The translations under genes were made by a program, and so were the position numbers. Of a stretch of DNA of 64,000 nt, positions 32,998-41,021 are shown piece after piece. This DNA comes from an uncultured Clostridia bacterium. GTDB taxonomy: Bacteria; Bacillota; Clostridia; Christensenellales; Aristaeellaceae. Within the stretch, counting starts at the first letter, position 1. Each line of letters begins with the position of its first letter. The notes below the pieces were generated by a model. That model saw only the letters and a list, made by a program, of their open reading frames with translations, was not told where the DNA came from and did no database searches. Where the stretch lies: the NCBI GenBank assembly GCA_934647235.1, contig CAKUFG010000003.1, positions 1-64,000 of the forward strand. Reading direction: 5' to 3'.

Positions 32998-33056
32998 CCC
33001 CTCATCCGTCTCGCTATTCGCTCGACACCTTCTCCCGTTTGGGAGAAGGCTTTTTT
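32998..33056. repeat. Repeat module copy 3, doubling as a terminator
   Basis: CCTCATCCGTCTCGC, TCGACA, then CCTTCTCCC, loop GTTT, GGGAGAAGG and CTTTTTT. The final hairpin plus T-run is a good plus-strand terminator. Confidence 0.75.
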
Positions 33057-33107
33057 GTGCAATTGCCAAGCAGAGAAGGAATGTTGCTATATCAGCACAC
33101 CACACTG

Positions 33108-33158
33108 AAGGCTTCTCCTTGGGGAGAAGCTGGCGAATGAAATGAGCCTGATGAGGGG
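33108..33158. repeat. Repeat module copy 4, inverted relative to copy 3
   Basis: AAGGCTTCTCCTTGGGGAGA, then a degenerate middle and GATGAGG, in the orientation of the left end at 32683. Confidence 0.7.
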
Positions 33159-33198
33159 GCCTGTTACGCGAAAATGCAAGCAGCGTCCTATGATACGT

Positions 33199-33261
33199 TC
33201 CCCCTCATCCGTCTCGCTGCGGCTCGACACCTTGTCCGCATGGCGCTTACGCCTGCGGGGC
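33199..33261. repeat. Repeat module copy 5, variant
   Basis: CCTCATCCGTCTCGCTGCG and GCTCGACACCTTG match copy 3, but the terminal hairpin is replaced by a CCGCATGGCG/CGCCTGCGGG arm. A shared flank with AATGCAAGCA occurs at 33172-33181 and 33273-33282, suggesting a larger duplicated unit. Confidence 0.6.
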
Positions 33262-33329
33262 CTGCCACGCGGAAATGCAAGCAATACTTCATGCCGCGCC
33301 TTCCGCCCGACACGCAGAACGATCAATGT

Positions 33330-34013
33330 TCAGCTTTCCTTCATTACTTCCCCAAACAGCGCCTGATACAGCTCCCCCGGCGTTTCCAGCATGCAGCCAC
33401 CCTGCGCGCCCTCGGCGATCATCTGCCGCAGCGCACCGTTGGGATAGCCCCACAGCGCGGCGATAAAATCACACCCGGCAGCGCGCGCCATATCGAAGCC
33501 GGGCTTCAGGTCGTCCACCACCAGAATGTCGGCAGGCGTCAGATCAAACTGCTGCATCAGCCGCTCCAACGGCTCGGGGCTGGGCTTCTGATGCTCCGCC
33601 CCAATTTCCCAGCCCAGCACGGCGTTTGGCTCGGGCAGGCCCGCCGCGGCATAATCCCGGCGGATATAGCGCGCATAGGAATGCGACACCACGCACACCA
33701 GCCCGCCCTCCGCGCGCTGGCGGCGGATGATCTGCGGCAGGCCGTCAAAAAACTCGGGCACACGCTGCTGCATAAACTCCTTCCAGTTATCATCCTGAAG
33801 CTGCATTTCCTCGGGCGTAAAATGATACACGTCGCGGCAGGTTTCCATAAAGCGGGATTCAAACCACAGGCGGGTAAACTCCTCCCGCGTGGCCGGGGTC
33901 AGCTGCGGGCGCAGGCGGCGCATGGTTTCCACGTAGGCAGGATAATGCACCGTGGGCGTGCTCTGCACGGAGGTGTCATCATGATCCAGAACCAGGCAGC
34001 GGTAGCGCGTCAT
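33330..34013 (-). CDS. HAD hydrolase linked to the two-component system
   Basis: Cytosolic HAD-superfamily phosphatase of 227 residues. Motif I is CLVLDHDDTSV (nucleophile and acid/base Asp), motif II is CVVSHS, the motif III lysine is in QKPSPEPLERLM, and motif IV is LVVDDLKPGFDMARAAG. A helical cap (about 25-95) places it with subclass I (beta-phosphoglucomutase/Gph-like). The ATG at 34013 overlaps the histidine kinase stop (ATGA), with AAAGGAG upstream. Substrate unknown. Its place as third gene of a kinase-regulator operon is unusual. Confidence 0.85.
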   Translation of the reverse strand: MTRYRCLVLDHDDTSVQSTPTVHYPAYVETMRRLRPQLTPATREEFTRLWFESRFMETCRDVYHFTPEEMQLQDDNWKEFMQQRVPEFFDGLPQIIRRQRAEGGLVCVVSHSYARYIRRDYAAAGLPEPNAVLGWEIGAEHQKPSPEPLERLMQQFDLTPADILVVDDLKPGFDMARAAGCDFIAALWGYPNGALRQMIAEGAQGGCMLETPGELYQALFGEVMKES

Positions 34014-35299
34014 ACGTTGTCTCCTTTTCCACTTTCGGGCGCGGCAGGCAGGCACAGCGTAATGCGCGTGCCCACGCCCTCGCGCGTAATCACATCAAAA
34101 TAGCCGTTGTGCGCATCGGCAATCCACTTGGCGATGGACAGCCCCAGTCCCGTGCCGCCGGCGCGGGAGCGCGCACGGTCAGAGCGGTAAAAGCGCTCAA
34201 AAATATGCGGCACATCCTGAGCGCTCATGCCCGCGCCGTTATCCTGAACGGACAGGCAGCTTTCACCTTTCTCATTGCGGAAGGCGCGCATGGTAATGCG
34301 CTCGTCCTCGGGCGAATAGCGCATGGCGTTATCGGTCAAAATGCGCGCGGCCTGCTTGATCATGCCTGCATCGCCCTGGGCGTACACAGGCGCAGAATCC
34401 GGCATCACAAAGGTGCGCGCAGGGGCAACCATGCGCATTTCCTCGCAGATTTCCTGCAGCACCGCCGTCAGATCCACGCGCGATACCGTCAGCGTCTGCC
34501 GGCCGCTATCGCCCCTGGCCAGGAACAGCAGCTGCTCTACCAGCCGCTGCATGCTGTCCGCCTCCTTCAGGATGGCGGCGATGGCCTCGTCGCGCACCTT
34601 CTCGTCGTTCTTGCCCCAACGATCCAGCATTTCGGCGTATCCGCGTATCACGCTGATGGGCGTGCGCAGCTCATGCGAGGCGTCGGATACAAAGCGCGTT
34701 TGCTGGCGATATGCCTCCTGCGTGCGGCGAAGCAGGCCGTTGACGGCCTCCTCCATGCCTTTCAGATCGCGGTCGCCCGTCTCAATATGCGCATTATCCA
34801 CGCCGACGTTGAGCTGCGAAATGGCCTCCTCCAGATCATGGTACTTGCGGGTATCAAACGTTTTATCCAGCGATTGCGCCGTCTCGGCCATGCGGCGAAG
34901 CGGGGTCAGCAGGCGCTCAGCCCTGCGCCGCCCTGCGCCATATTGGCACAGGATCATCAAAAGCTCGGCGCACAACAGGGCGATAAACAGCAAAACGACA
35001 CGCATGCAGTAATCCCCGGCGATGACCACATGGCTTTCCTGCTGCGTGGGCGCGCGGAAGGAATATACCGTCGTGGCAGGCCTGGTATACCAGGGCACCT
35101 CACTGCTGATCTGCACGCTGCGCCAGATGTTGGGCTGCCAGGCCGCGCCCAGGGCGGCCTTTTCCTGATAATAGCACCAGCCGCCCAGCGCCAGGGCCAG
35201 CACCAGCAGATTTACCCAGAACAGCACCGTGATCAACCGCCAGGTAAAGCTGCGGTTGATGCGCGCGGCGGTGGAGGTCATGCGGCGGGTTTCAGACAT
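34010..35299 (-). CDS. Membrane sensor histidine kinase
   Basis: Two-component sensor of 429 residues. Two membrane helices (about 24-44 and 99-118) flank a short extracytoplasmic loop of about 55 residues with WYTRPATTVYSFRAP. A HAMP-like linker follows, then the HisKA box VSDASHELRTPISVIRGYAEML with the phospho-acceptor His. The ATPase boxes are ILTDNAMRYSP (N), VQDNGAGM (G1), FERFYRSD (F) and GGTGLGLSI (G2). It overlaps the response-regulator stop by 8 bases. The signal is unknown. Confidence 0.95.
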   Translation of the reverse strand: MSETRRMTSTAARINRSFTWRLITVLFWVNLLVLALALGGWCYYQEKAALGAAWQPNIWRSVQISSEVPWYTRPATTVYSFRAPTQQESHVVIAGDYCMRVVLLFIALLCAELLMILCQYGAGRRRAERLLTPLRRMAETAQSLDKTFDTRKYHDLEEAISQLNVGVDNAHIETGDRDLKGMEEAVNGLLRRTQEAYRQQTRFVSDASHELRTPISVIRGYAEMLDRWGKNDEKVRDEAIAAILKEADSMQRLVEQLLFLARGDSGRQTLTVSRVDLTAVLQEICEEMRMVAPARTFVMPDSAPVYAQGDAGMIKQAARILTDNAMRYSPEDERITMRAFRNEKGESCLSVQDNGAGMSAQDVPHIFERFYRSDRARSRAGGTGLGLSIAKWIADAHNGYFDVITREGVGTRITLCLPAAPESGKGDNV

Positions 35300-35981
35300 G
35301 GCTGTCCTCCGCCTTCATCACATAACCCACGCCGCGGATGGTGTGCAGGGTCTTTACATGATGCGTTTCGTCAATCTTCTGCCGCAGGTAGCGGATATAG
35401 ACATCCACCACGTTGGTTTCGCCCAGATAATCATAGCCCCACACGGTGGACAGCAGCGTTTCGCGCGACAGCACAATATCCTCGTTTTCCATCATGTACT
35501 GCAGCAGCTGAAATTCGCGCCCCGTCAGCGTAGCCTCCTGCCCGTTGACGGTTACGATATGGCGCAGCGGGTCCAGCGCCACCGGCCCCACCCGCAGCAC
35601 ATCGGCAGCGGGCGCGGCTGCCCTGCGGCGCAGCGCCGTGCGGATGCGCGCCAACAGCTCCTCGATGGCAAAGGGCTTGGTAATGTAATCCTCCGCGCCT
35701 GCATCCAGCCCCGTCACCTTATCCATCACCGCATCGCGCGCGGTCAGCAGGATGACAGGCGTTTGCTTTTCGCGGCGCAGACGGCGCAGCACCTCCAACC
35801 CGTTCAGACCAGGCAGCATGATATCCAGCAGGATCAGATCATACGCGCCCCTCAGCGCCTCGTCCAGCCCCTCGCGCCCGTCAAAGCGCTTGGTTACGGC
35901 ATAGCCCTCGTGCTGCAGCTCCAGCTCCGCAAAGCGCGCCAGCGATTCCTCATCCTCTATCAGCAAAATGCTTTGCTGCAT
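35292..35981 (-). CDS. OmpR/PhoB-type response regulator
   Basis: DNA-binding regulator of 229 residues. The receiver domain has the acidic pair in LLIEDEESL, phospho-acceptor D53 in LILLDIMLPG, the conserved Thr in LLTARD and Lys in ITKPFA. The C-terminal winged helix (about 130-225) includes LTGREFQLLQYMMEN and DVYIRYLRQKID and ends in TIRGVGYVM. GGGAGAGG precedes the ATG. It is co-translated with the sensor kinase. Targets are not evident nearby. Confidence 0.96.
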   Translation of the reverse strand: MQQSILLIEDEESLARFAELELQHEGYAVTKRFDGREGLDEALRGAYDLILLDIMLPGLNGLEVLRRLRREKQTPVILLTARDAVMDKVTGLDAGAEDYITKPFAIEELLARIRTALRRRAAAPAADVLRVGPVALDPLRHIVTVNGQEATLTGREFQLLQYMMENEDIVLSRETLLSTVWGYDYLGETNVVDVYIRYLRQKIDETHHVKTLHTIRGVGYVMKAEDSHV

Positions 35982-36003
35982 GCAAAATACCTCTCCCTAT
36001 GCA

Positions 36004-36032
36004 AAATGGCGTTGGAATTTTCTTCCAACGCC
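36004..36032 (-). terminator. Terminator of the DUF4342 gene
   Basis: On the minus strand GGCGTTGGAA, 5-base loop, TTCCAACGCC, then ATTTTGC. The T-run is short, so read-through into the two-component operon is possible; no separate promoter for that operon is obvious. Confidence 0.7.
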
Positions 36033-36045
36033 GGATATTCTGGGC

Positions 36046-36600
36046 TTACTTGTTTTCGTCGGAATCCGTATCCTTTTTCTCGTCCTCATAGACGACCTTT
36101 ACGGGCGTAACGTTGACAACATTGTTGACGAAGTCCCCCGCCTTGTCCATGGCCTGGTTTACGTCGTCGTCGATGCGCAGGCCCTTGACGGAATAGCGGT
36201 AGCCAAAGATCATGGCGATCAGGGCTGCGGCGATGATCCACCAGAACATGAACGCCACCAGCAGGATAATCACCGTCATGGACAGCTCCATGCGGGTTTC
36301 GCCGCCCTTTTTGATCTGCACGGTAACGGCGTTGCACTTGCGGATAAAGCGGCCCAGGCCGCGCATCAGCTGGGAGATCACGCCTTCGCCGCGCTTTTTG
36401 CGCTCGGTGCGGGGCTTTTCCTCGGTTTTGGGGCGGGTGGTATATTCCGCCTGCTTTTCTTCGTTCAGACGGCCTTCGCTTTCCAGCATCAGCAGCGCGT
36501 CCAGCAAATCCCAATCGCACGCCTCCAGCGCGTCGCGCGCCTCCTCATAGGATACGTTCGCCTTCGCGCGCAGCTTTTCCACCATTTCAAGATGATCCAT
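36046..36600 (-). CDS. DUF4342 protein with UBA-like N-terminus
   Basis: A 184-residue protein. The N-terminal ~45 residues (MVEKLRAKANVSYEEARDALEACDWDLLDALLML) resemble the UBA/TS-N three-helix fold. A charged linker leads to the DUF4342 part: a cytosolic amphipathic segment (VISQLMRGLGRFIRKCNAV) and a hydrophobic hairpin (LSMTVIILLVAFMFWWIIAAALIAMIFGY). The C-terminal tail is acidic. The family is common in Clostridia and its function is not known. The ATG follows GGAGGAAATCACAG. Probably a monocistronic unit. Confidence 0.82.
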   Translation of the reverse strand: MDHLEMVEKLRAKANVSYEEARDALEACDWDLLDALLMLESEGRLNEEKQAEYTTRPKTEEKPRTERKKRGEGVISQLMRGLGRFIRKCNAVTVQIKKGGETRMELSMTVIILLVAFMFWWIIAAALIAMIFGYRYSVKGLRIDDDVNQAMDKAGDFVNNVVNVTPVKVVYEDEKKDTDSDENK

Positions 36601-36723
36601 CTGTGATTTCCTCCATGTCGTTTGTTTTCTGAGTACGGTGGCAGTATACTGCGGGAAGATTAGACCGTCCTTTTGCGAAAATGAGAAAGAGATTAGAATT
36701 TGAAAACGCGCTCTAAGCCGTTT

Positions 36724-37146
36724 TTATTGAGCCGCCACAGCATCCTGCGCGTAGAACAGCTTCTCCTGGGTCTGCACGCCGGCCTTGCCGTCCACCGTCA
36801 GGCCGTTGCGCAGCTGAAACTCGCGCACGGCGGTTTCAGTCGCCTTGCCGAAGATGCCGTCCGGCTCGCCGGTCAGGTAGCCCAGCTCAATCAGCCGCGC
36901 CTGCAGATTGCGCACGCTGGCGCCCGTGCTGCCCTTTTTAAGCAGATACAGCCGGGGCGTTGCGGTCGCAGCGGCAACGGTGGGCGCAAGGGTGGGCGTT
37001 TCGGTAGGCGCCGGGGTGGGCGTAACCGCCACGTAGGGCGTGGGCGTATGCAGCGCCTCGTAGGGAATGGGCGTGGCCCCGCTGGCCGCAACCGCGCCGT
37101 TGGCCACCATGGTCATATAGATCAGCAATGTTTTCAGGATATCCAC
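36724..37146 (-). CDS. Peptidoglycan-binding domain protein with Pro/Thr-rich linker
   Basis: A 140-residue exported or membrane-anchored protein. A short hydrophobic N-terminus (ILKTLLIYMTMVANGAVAASG) is followed by a 45-residue linker of TP/AP repeats. A single PG_binding_1 domain follows (about 70-135: KKGSTGASVRNLQARLIELGYLTGEPDGIFG, then TETAVREFQLRNGLTVDG). The start is GTG with GGAGAGG 8 bases upstream. No catalytic domain is present, so it may only bind the wall. It follows an ATP-grasp gene by 39 bases and may be in its operon. Confidence 0.85.
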   Translation of the reverse strand: MDILKTLLIYMTMVANGAVAASGATPIPYEALHTPTPYVAVTPTPAPTETPTLAPTVAAATATPRLYLLKKGSTGASVRNLQARLIELGYLTGEPDGIFGKATETAVREFQLRNGLTVDGKAGVQTQEKLFYAQDAVAAQ

Positions 37147-37185
37147 GTCGTATTCCTCTCCTTTCGTTCAAGCCAGGGGCTGAGA

Positions 37186-38196
37186 TCAGATATCGATGAA
37201 CTTGCGGAACTCCGGCAAAATGCCGATGCCGTCGGGATAGTGCGCCGCAAACTGCGGCACGGCGTGGCTGGGGAAGGAATTGCCCTCGATAAAGCGCGGG
37301 CCGTCGGCCGTGATGGCCACATCCCAGGCCACAAAGCGCACCTGCGGCACCTTGTGCATGGCCTGCAGGCACATATCCATGGCTTCCTTAAAATAAGGAA
37401 TGGTAAAGCCTACAATGGGCGTGCCGGTGATGGGGTGCCTGTCATACACGTTGCCCGCCTTATCGGCAGCCACGGTCAGCAGCCTTCCGGTAGCCAGATC
37501 CACGCGCGCGGCCATGCCGCCCTGATCCACATTATCCATCACCTTGCCGTTGCCGATGCGCAGGAAGGCGTACACCACGCCCTCGCGCTTATCGCCAAGC
37601 AGGGTGGCGATGCGCACGGTATTGACCGAGGTCGGGCACAGGCGGGACATTTCGGGATGCTGCACCAGCAGCTCCTCCAGCAGGCCCGCGCCCTGCGCGC
37701 GCAGGGTATTGAGAAACGCGGGAATATCCTTTTCCCAATCGGCCTTGTTATACTTGACGATGCCCACGCCGCTGGAGCCCTCCAGGGGCTTGAAAAGCGC
37801 GGCGGGCAGATCGCTGAGGAACTCCGCCAGCGCGTCCGCCGTCAGGCTGTCGTCCACCTTGATCCATTTGCGGCCGATATAGGGCGCAAACAGGGTGTTG
37901 AAGGTGGTTTTATCATCAAAGTAGTGCCAGTACGCCTTATCATTCATGCGGCGGACAATGTTGTTGGAGATGCCGCGGGTAATGACGGTGCGCCGCTGCG
38001 CATCATTCAGCTTGTACATGGCGGCGATTTTATAGTCCATGTAGCCCGCGTTGTAGCGCAGCGCGCAGCGCAGCATATCCTGCATCAGCCAGGCGCGGCT
38101 TTTGCCGGTTTTTTCATGCAGCATATCGGCGGTCTGGCGCATTTTTTTCCAGTCCATTTTCATGGCGCGCTTGACCGCATAGCCCAGTTTGCTCAT
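37186..38196 (-). CDS. ATP-grasp enzyme of the sugar-transfer-associated type
   Basis: A 336-residue protein matching the ATP-grasp family often found beside polysaccharide and cell-wall genes. ATP-grasp landmarks are FKPLEGSSGVGIVKY (nucleotide lysine and glycine loop), CPTSVNTVRIATLL, and the metal-binding end VRFVAWDVAITADGPRFIEGN. Such enzymes join an acid to an amine or thiol through an acyl phosphate; the substrate here is unknown. The ATG at 38196 has GAAGGTG upstream; an in-frame TTG at 38217 is rejected. The peptidoglycan-binding gene follows. Confidence 0.82.
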   Translation of the reverse strand: MSKLGYAVKRAMKMDWKKMRQTADMLHEKTGKSRAWLMQDMLRCALRYNAGYMDYKIAAMYKLNDAQRRTVITRGISNNIVRRMNDKAYWHYFDDKTTFNTLFAPYIGRKWIKVDDSLTADALAEFLSDLPAALFKPLEGSSGVGIVKYNKADWEKDIPAFLNTLRAQGAGLLEELLVQHPEMSRLCPTSVNTVRIATLLGDKREGVVYAFLRIGNGKVMDNVDQGGMAARVDLATGRLLTVAADKAGNVYDRHPITGTPIVGFTIPYFKEAMDMCLQAMHKVPQVRFVAWDVAITADGPRFIEGNSFPSHAVPQFAAHYPDGIGILPEFRKFIDI

Positions 38197-38231
38197 TGCC
38201 AGGGCACCTTCTTTCAATCTTTACGCATTGC

Positions 38232-39326
38232 TTACACATTGAAGCGGAACAGCGTCACATCGCCGTCCTGCATCACATAATCCTTGCCCTCAGAGCGGAT
38301 CAGCCCCTTTTCGCGGCAGGCGTTCATGCTGCCCAGCTCCTTAAGGGTTTCAAAGGGCACAATCTCGGCGCGGATAAAGCCGCGTTCAAAGTCTGTATGG
38401 ATTTTGCCCGCCGCCTGGGGCGCCTTGGTGCCGCGCTTGATGGTCCAGGCGCGGCATTCATCCGAACCGGCGGTGAGGAAGGAGATCAGACCCAGCAAAT
38501 GATAGCAGGCGGTGATCAGCGTATCCAGGCCGCTCTTTTCGATGCCCAGCTCCTCCAGGAACATGGCGCGCTCATCGGCCTCCATGCCGGCGATTTCCTC
38601 CTCGATCTGGGCGGAAATAGCCACGCACTCGGCGTGCTCCTGCCTGGCGATATCGCGCACAGTGTGCACCATGGGATTGGTATCGATGCCGTCCAGCGCG
38701 TCCTCGGCGATGTTGGCCACATAGATCACGGGCTTGTCCGTCAGCAGGAACCAGCCGTCCACGATGGCCTGCTCATCCTCGGTCAGCGCGCAGGTGCGGG
38801 CAGGCTTGCCCGATTCCAGATGCGCGTACAGCTTTTCAGCCGTCTCGGCCTCGGCGGCGTATTTCTTATCGCCGGTTTTGAACAGCTTGCGCGCCTTATC
38901 CAGGCGCTTTTCCACCGTCTCCATGTCGGCGAAAACCAGTTCGAGGTTAATCGTCTCGATATCGCGCGCAGGATCGACCGAGCCGTCCACATGGATGATA
39001 TTATCATCCTCAAAGCAGCGCACAACATGCACGATGGCGTCGCACTCGCGGATATGGGAGAGGAACTTGTTGCCCAGGCCCTCGCCGTGGCTGGCGCCCT
39101 TGACCAGGCCCGCGATATCCACAAATTCCACGCTGGCGGGCGTAACCTTCTTGGGCTCGTACATCCGGGCCAGCACGTCCAGACGCTCATCCGGCACGGC
39201 TACCACGCCGGAGTTGGGTTCAATGGTGCAGAACGGATAATTGGCGGCCTGCGCGCCCGCATTGGTAATGGCGTTAAACAGGGTGCTTTTGCCCACATTG
39301 GGCAGACCAACGACGCCTAACTTCAT
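38232..39326 (-). CDS. ychF: Redox-regulated ATPase YchF (Obg family)
   Basis: Cytosolic Obg-family P-loop protein that prefers ATP and associates with the ribosome. The start at 39326 (MKLGVVGLPNVGKSTLFNAIT) gives 364 residues, normal for YchF. The P-loop is GLPNVGKST, G3 DIAGL, and the NKxD motif is changed to NIAED, the hallmark of its ATP preference. The TGS domain is C-terminal (IKRGTKAPQAAGKIHTDFERGFI). Single-gene unit with its own promoter. Confidence 0.97.
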   Translation of the reverse strand: MKLGVVGLPNVGKSTLFNAITNAGAQAANYPFCTIEPNSGVVAVPDERLDVLARMYEPKKVTPASVEFVDIAGLVKGASHGEGLGNKFLSHIRECDAIVHVVRCFEDDNIIHVDGSVDPARDIETINLELVFADMETVEKRLDKARKLFKTGDKKYAAEAETAEKLYAHLESGKPARTCALTEDEQAIVDGWFLLTDKPVIYVANIAEDALDGIDTNPMVHTVRDIARQEHAECVAISAQIEEEIAGMEADERAMFLEELGIEKSGLDTLITACYHLLGLISFLTAGSDECRAWTIKRGTKAPQAAGKIHTDFERGFIRAEIVPFETLKELGSMNACREKGLIRSEGKDYVMQDGDVTLFRFNV

Positions 39327-39370
39327 CTTAAAAACGTCCCTTCGCATCAGTATCGTATGGAAACGTTCCT

Positions 39371-39399
39371 ATTATACCTGTTTATGGCGCAAAATGCAA
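39371..39399 (-). promoter_or_regulatory. Sigma-A promoter of ychF
   Basis: On the minus strand TTGCAT, 17 bases, TATAAT, 45 bases before the start codon. Confidence 0.8.
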
Positions 39400-39439
39400 C
39401 TTTCCTGCATGTAAAAAGGAAAATGCTGTATCGCCGCTA

Positions 39440-39468
39440 TTGCCGCAGCAGGAATAATTTGTTATACT
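39440..39468 (+). promoter_or_regulatory. Sigma-A promoter of the SH3b protein gene
   Basis: TTGCCG, 17 bases, TATACT, about 67 bases before the start codon; divergent from the ychF promoter. Confidence 0.7.
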
Positions 39469-39535
39469 GGGGTGGGATGAAAAAGGGCGCTTCTTTCGTC
39501 TTTATAGATGAAAACCCCTTTGGGAGGTATTTACC

Positions 39536-40942
39536 ATGAAGAAAAAGCTTCTTGCCCTGCTATTGGCAGCCGCGCTGCTGCTGAGCCTGTGCCCGCTGGC
39601 CCTGGCTGAATTTTACGCAGAGGTTTACAACACTGAATCCTTGAACATCCGCTCCGGCCCCGGCAGCAGCTACAGCTGGCTGGGTGCCGTGCCCATGGGC
39701 GAGCGCGTGCGCGTGGTGGGTGAAAGCGGCAACTGGTATCAGATCATCACCCTGGATAACCGTCTGACCGGCTACATGAGCAAGAGCTTCCTGCGCGTGG
39801 TTGGCGGCTCCTCCAGCACCACCGAGCCCATCAGCGCCAGCAGCACGCCCTTTGCCGTGGTGTATAATACCGATACGCTCAACCTGCGCTCGGGCCCCGG
39901 CAGCGAGTACACCTGGCTTGGCCAGGCCAACCGCAACGACTGGGTAGGCGTCGAGGGCGAATCGGGCAACTGGTATCAGGTGCGCCTGTATTCCGGCCAG
40001 TATAAAGGGCAGACCGGCTACATGAGCAAGAATTACCTCAAGGTTGTGTCCGGCGCTTCCTCCACTACCGCCACGGTGAAGAACCCCTCGGGCACGCGGT
40101 TTCTGAACCTGCGCGAATCCCCCAGCTACAGCGCAAACGTGCTGGGCATCTTCTATGACGGCGCAACCTGCCAGGTGATCAACAGGCAGTCCGACGGCTG
40201 GTGGTACGTTTCCGTGCAGATGGACAGCACCACGGTGTACGGCTATTTCCGCTGCGAATACCTGGTCATGGGCGGCAGCAGCGTGGGCAGCATCGGCACC
40301 GCTTATGTGAACACAAGCAACGGCGGCCGGCTGAATCTGCGCACCTATCCCGGCTCCGATGCGGGCGTGCTGCTGCAGATTCCCAACGGCTCCGCGATGA
40401 ACGTGCTGCTCAAGGGCAACTACTACTGGATGGTCAGCTACAACGGCGAAATCGGCTTTGTGGATATCTCCTACGTCACTGAGCGTACCCCAAGCCTGCC
40501 CACCGCCGCTCCCAGCATACCCAGCACCCCCACCACCACCGCGGGCACCGCAGTGGTGCAGACGGGCAACAGCGGCAAGCTGAACCTGCGCGAGCAGGCG
40601 TACTCCAACGCCGGCATCCTGGGCCGCTACAGCAACGGCACCATCGTGACCGTGCTGCAGAAGGGCTCCGCCTGGTCCTATGTGGAGGTGCAGGGGCAGA
40701 AGGGCTACATGATGTCCAAGTTCCTCAGGTTCACCTCCAGCGCCGCCTCCACCCGCCGGGTGTATAACCCCAACGGCGGCACCTATGTGAACCTGCGCTC
40801 CTCGCCCAACAAAACCAGCGGCAATGTAAACGTCCGCGTGCCTGTGGGCGCTACGGTATCGCTGCTATCCTGGGGCGCGGAATGGTCGCAGGTATCCTAC
40901 GGCAGCTATACGGGCTATATGATGAGCTGGTTCCTGCAATAA
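39536..40942 (+). CDS. Secreted protein of six bacterial SH3 domains
   Basis: The 468-residue protein starts with a signal peptide (MKKKLLALLLAAALLLSLCPLALA, cleavage after residue 24). It then consists only of six SH3b domains of about 60-65 residues. Each has an LNIRSGPG- or LNLR-type motif near its start and a GYM/GYF/GFV strand at its end. The first two are closest to each other (ESGNWYQ in both); the later ones diverge. A Pro/Thr linker separates domains 4 and 5. SH3b domains bind cell-wall peptides; no hydrolase domain is present. GGGAGG lies before the ATG. A strong terminator follows. Confidence 0.9.
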   Translation: MKKKLLALLLAAALLLSLCPLALAEFYAEVYNTESLNIRSGPGSSYSWLGAVPMGERVRVVGESGNWYQIITLDNRLTGYMSKSFLRVVGGSSSTTEPISASSTPFAVVYNTDTLNLRSGPGSEYTWLGQANRNDWVGVEGESGNWYQVRLYSGQYKGQTGYMSKNYLKVVSGASSTTATVKNPSGTRFLNLRESPSYSANVLGIFYDGATCQVINRQSDGWWYVSVQMDSTTVYGYFRCEYLVMGGSSVGSIGTAYVNTSNGGRLNLRTYPGSDAGVLLQIPNGSAMNVLLKGNYYWMVSYNGEIGFVDISYVTERTPSLPTAAPSIPSTPTTTAGTAVVQTGNSGKLNLREQAYSNAGILGRYSNGTIVTVLQKGSAWSYVEVQGQKGYMMSKFLRFTSSAASTRRVYNPNGGTYVNLRSSPNKTSGNVNVRVPVGATVSLLSWGAEWSQVSYGSYTGYMMSWFLQ

Positions 40943-40974
40943 TAGCCACTTATATTCTGCAAATAATACAAACG

Positions 40975-41007
40975 CCGCGCGCATGCAGCCATGCGCGCGG
41001 TTTTGTT
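40975..41007 (+). terminator. Terminator of the SH3b gene
   Basis: CCGCGCGCAT, 6-base loop, ATGCGCGCGG, then TTTTGTT. It lies between convergent genes. Confidence 0.88.
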
Positions 41008-41021
41008 ATCCTGTTCTGCTT

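Larger units (their letters stand above)
32333..33329. repeat. Gene-free block of nested hairpin repeats
   Basis: About 1 kb without a credible gene between the ABC operon and a convergent HAD gene. It is filled with perfect or near-perfect hairpins. Examples are 32403-32429 (GTTTCTTTCTT / AAGAAAGAAAC), 32594-32610 (CGCCGAT / ATCGGCG), 32740-32772 (ATCCGCC / GGCGGAT) and 32794-32820 (GTTTTGCA / TGCAAAAC). Five copies of a GATGAGG-hairpin-CTTCTCC module in both orientations are also present. Reading frames here have no family similarity and follow the hairpins. I recall similar modules scattered in gut Clostridia genomes. Confidence 0.8.

Noticed and set aside
32391..33140. Short frames inside the hairpin repeat block
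   Set aside because: They follow the repeat structure, have no ribosome site or similarity, and change with each repeat copy.
32683..33261. Possible CRISPR array
   Set aside because: The repeated units vary in orientation, spacing and sequence, and there are no regular spacers or cas genes.
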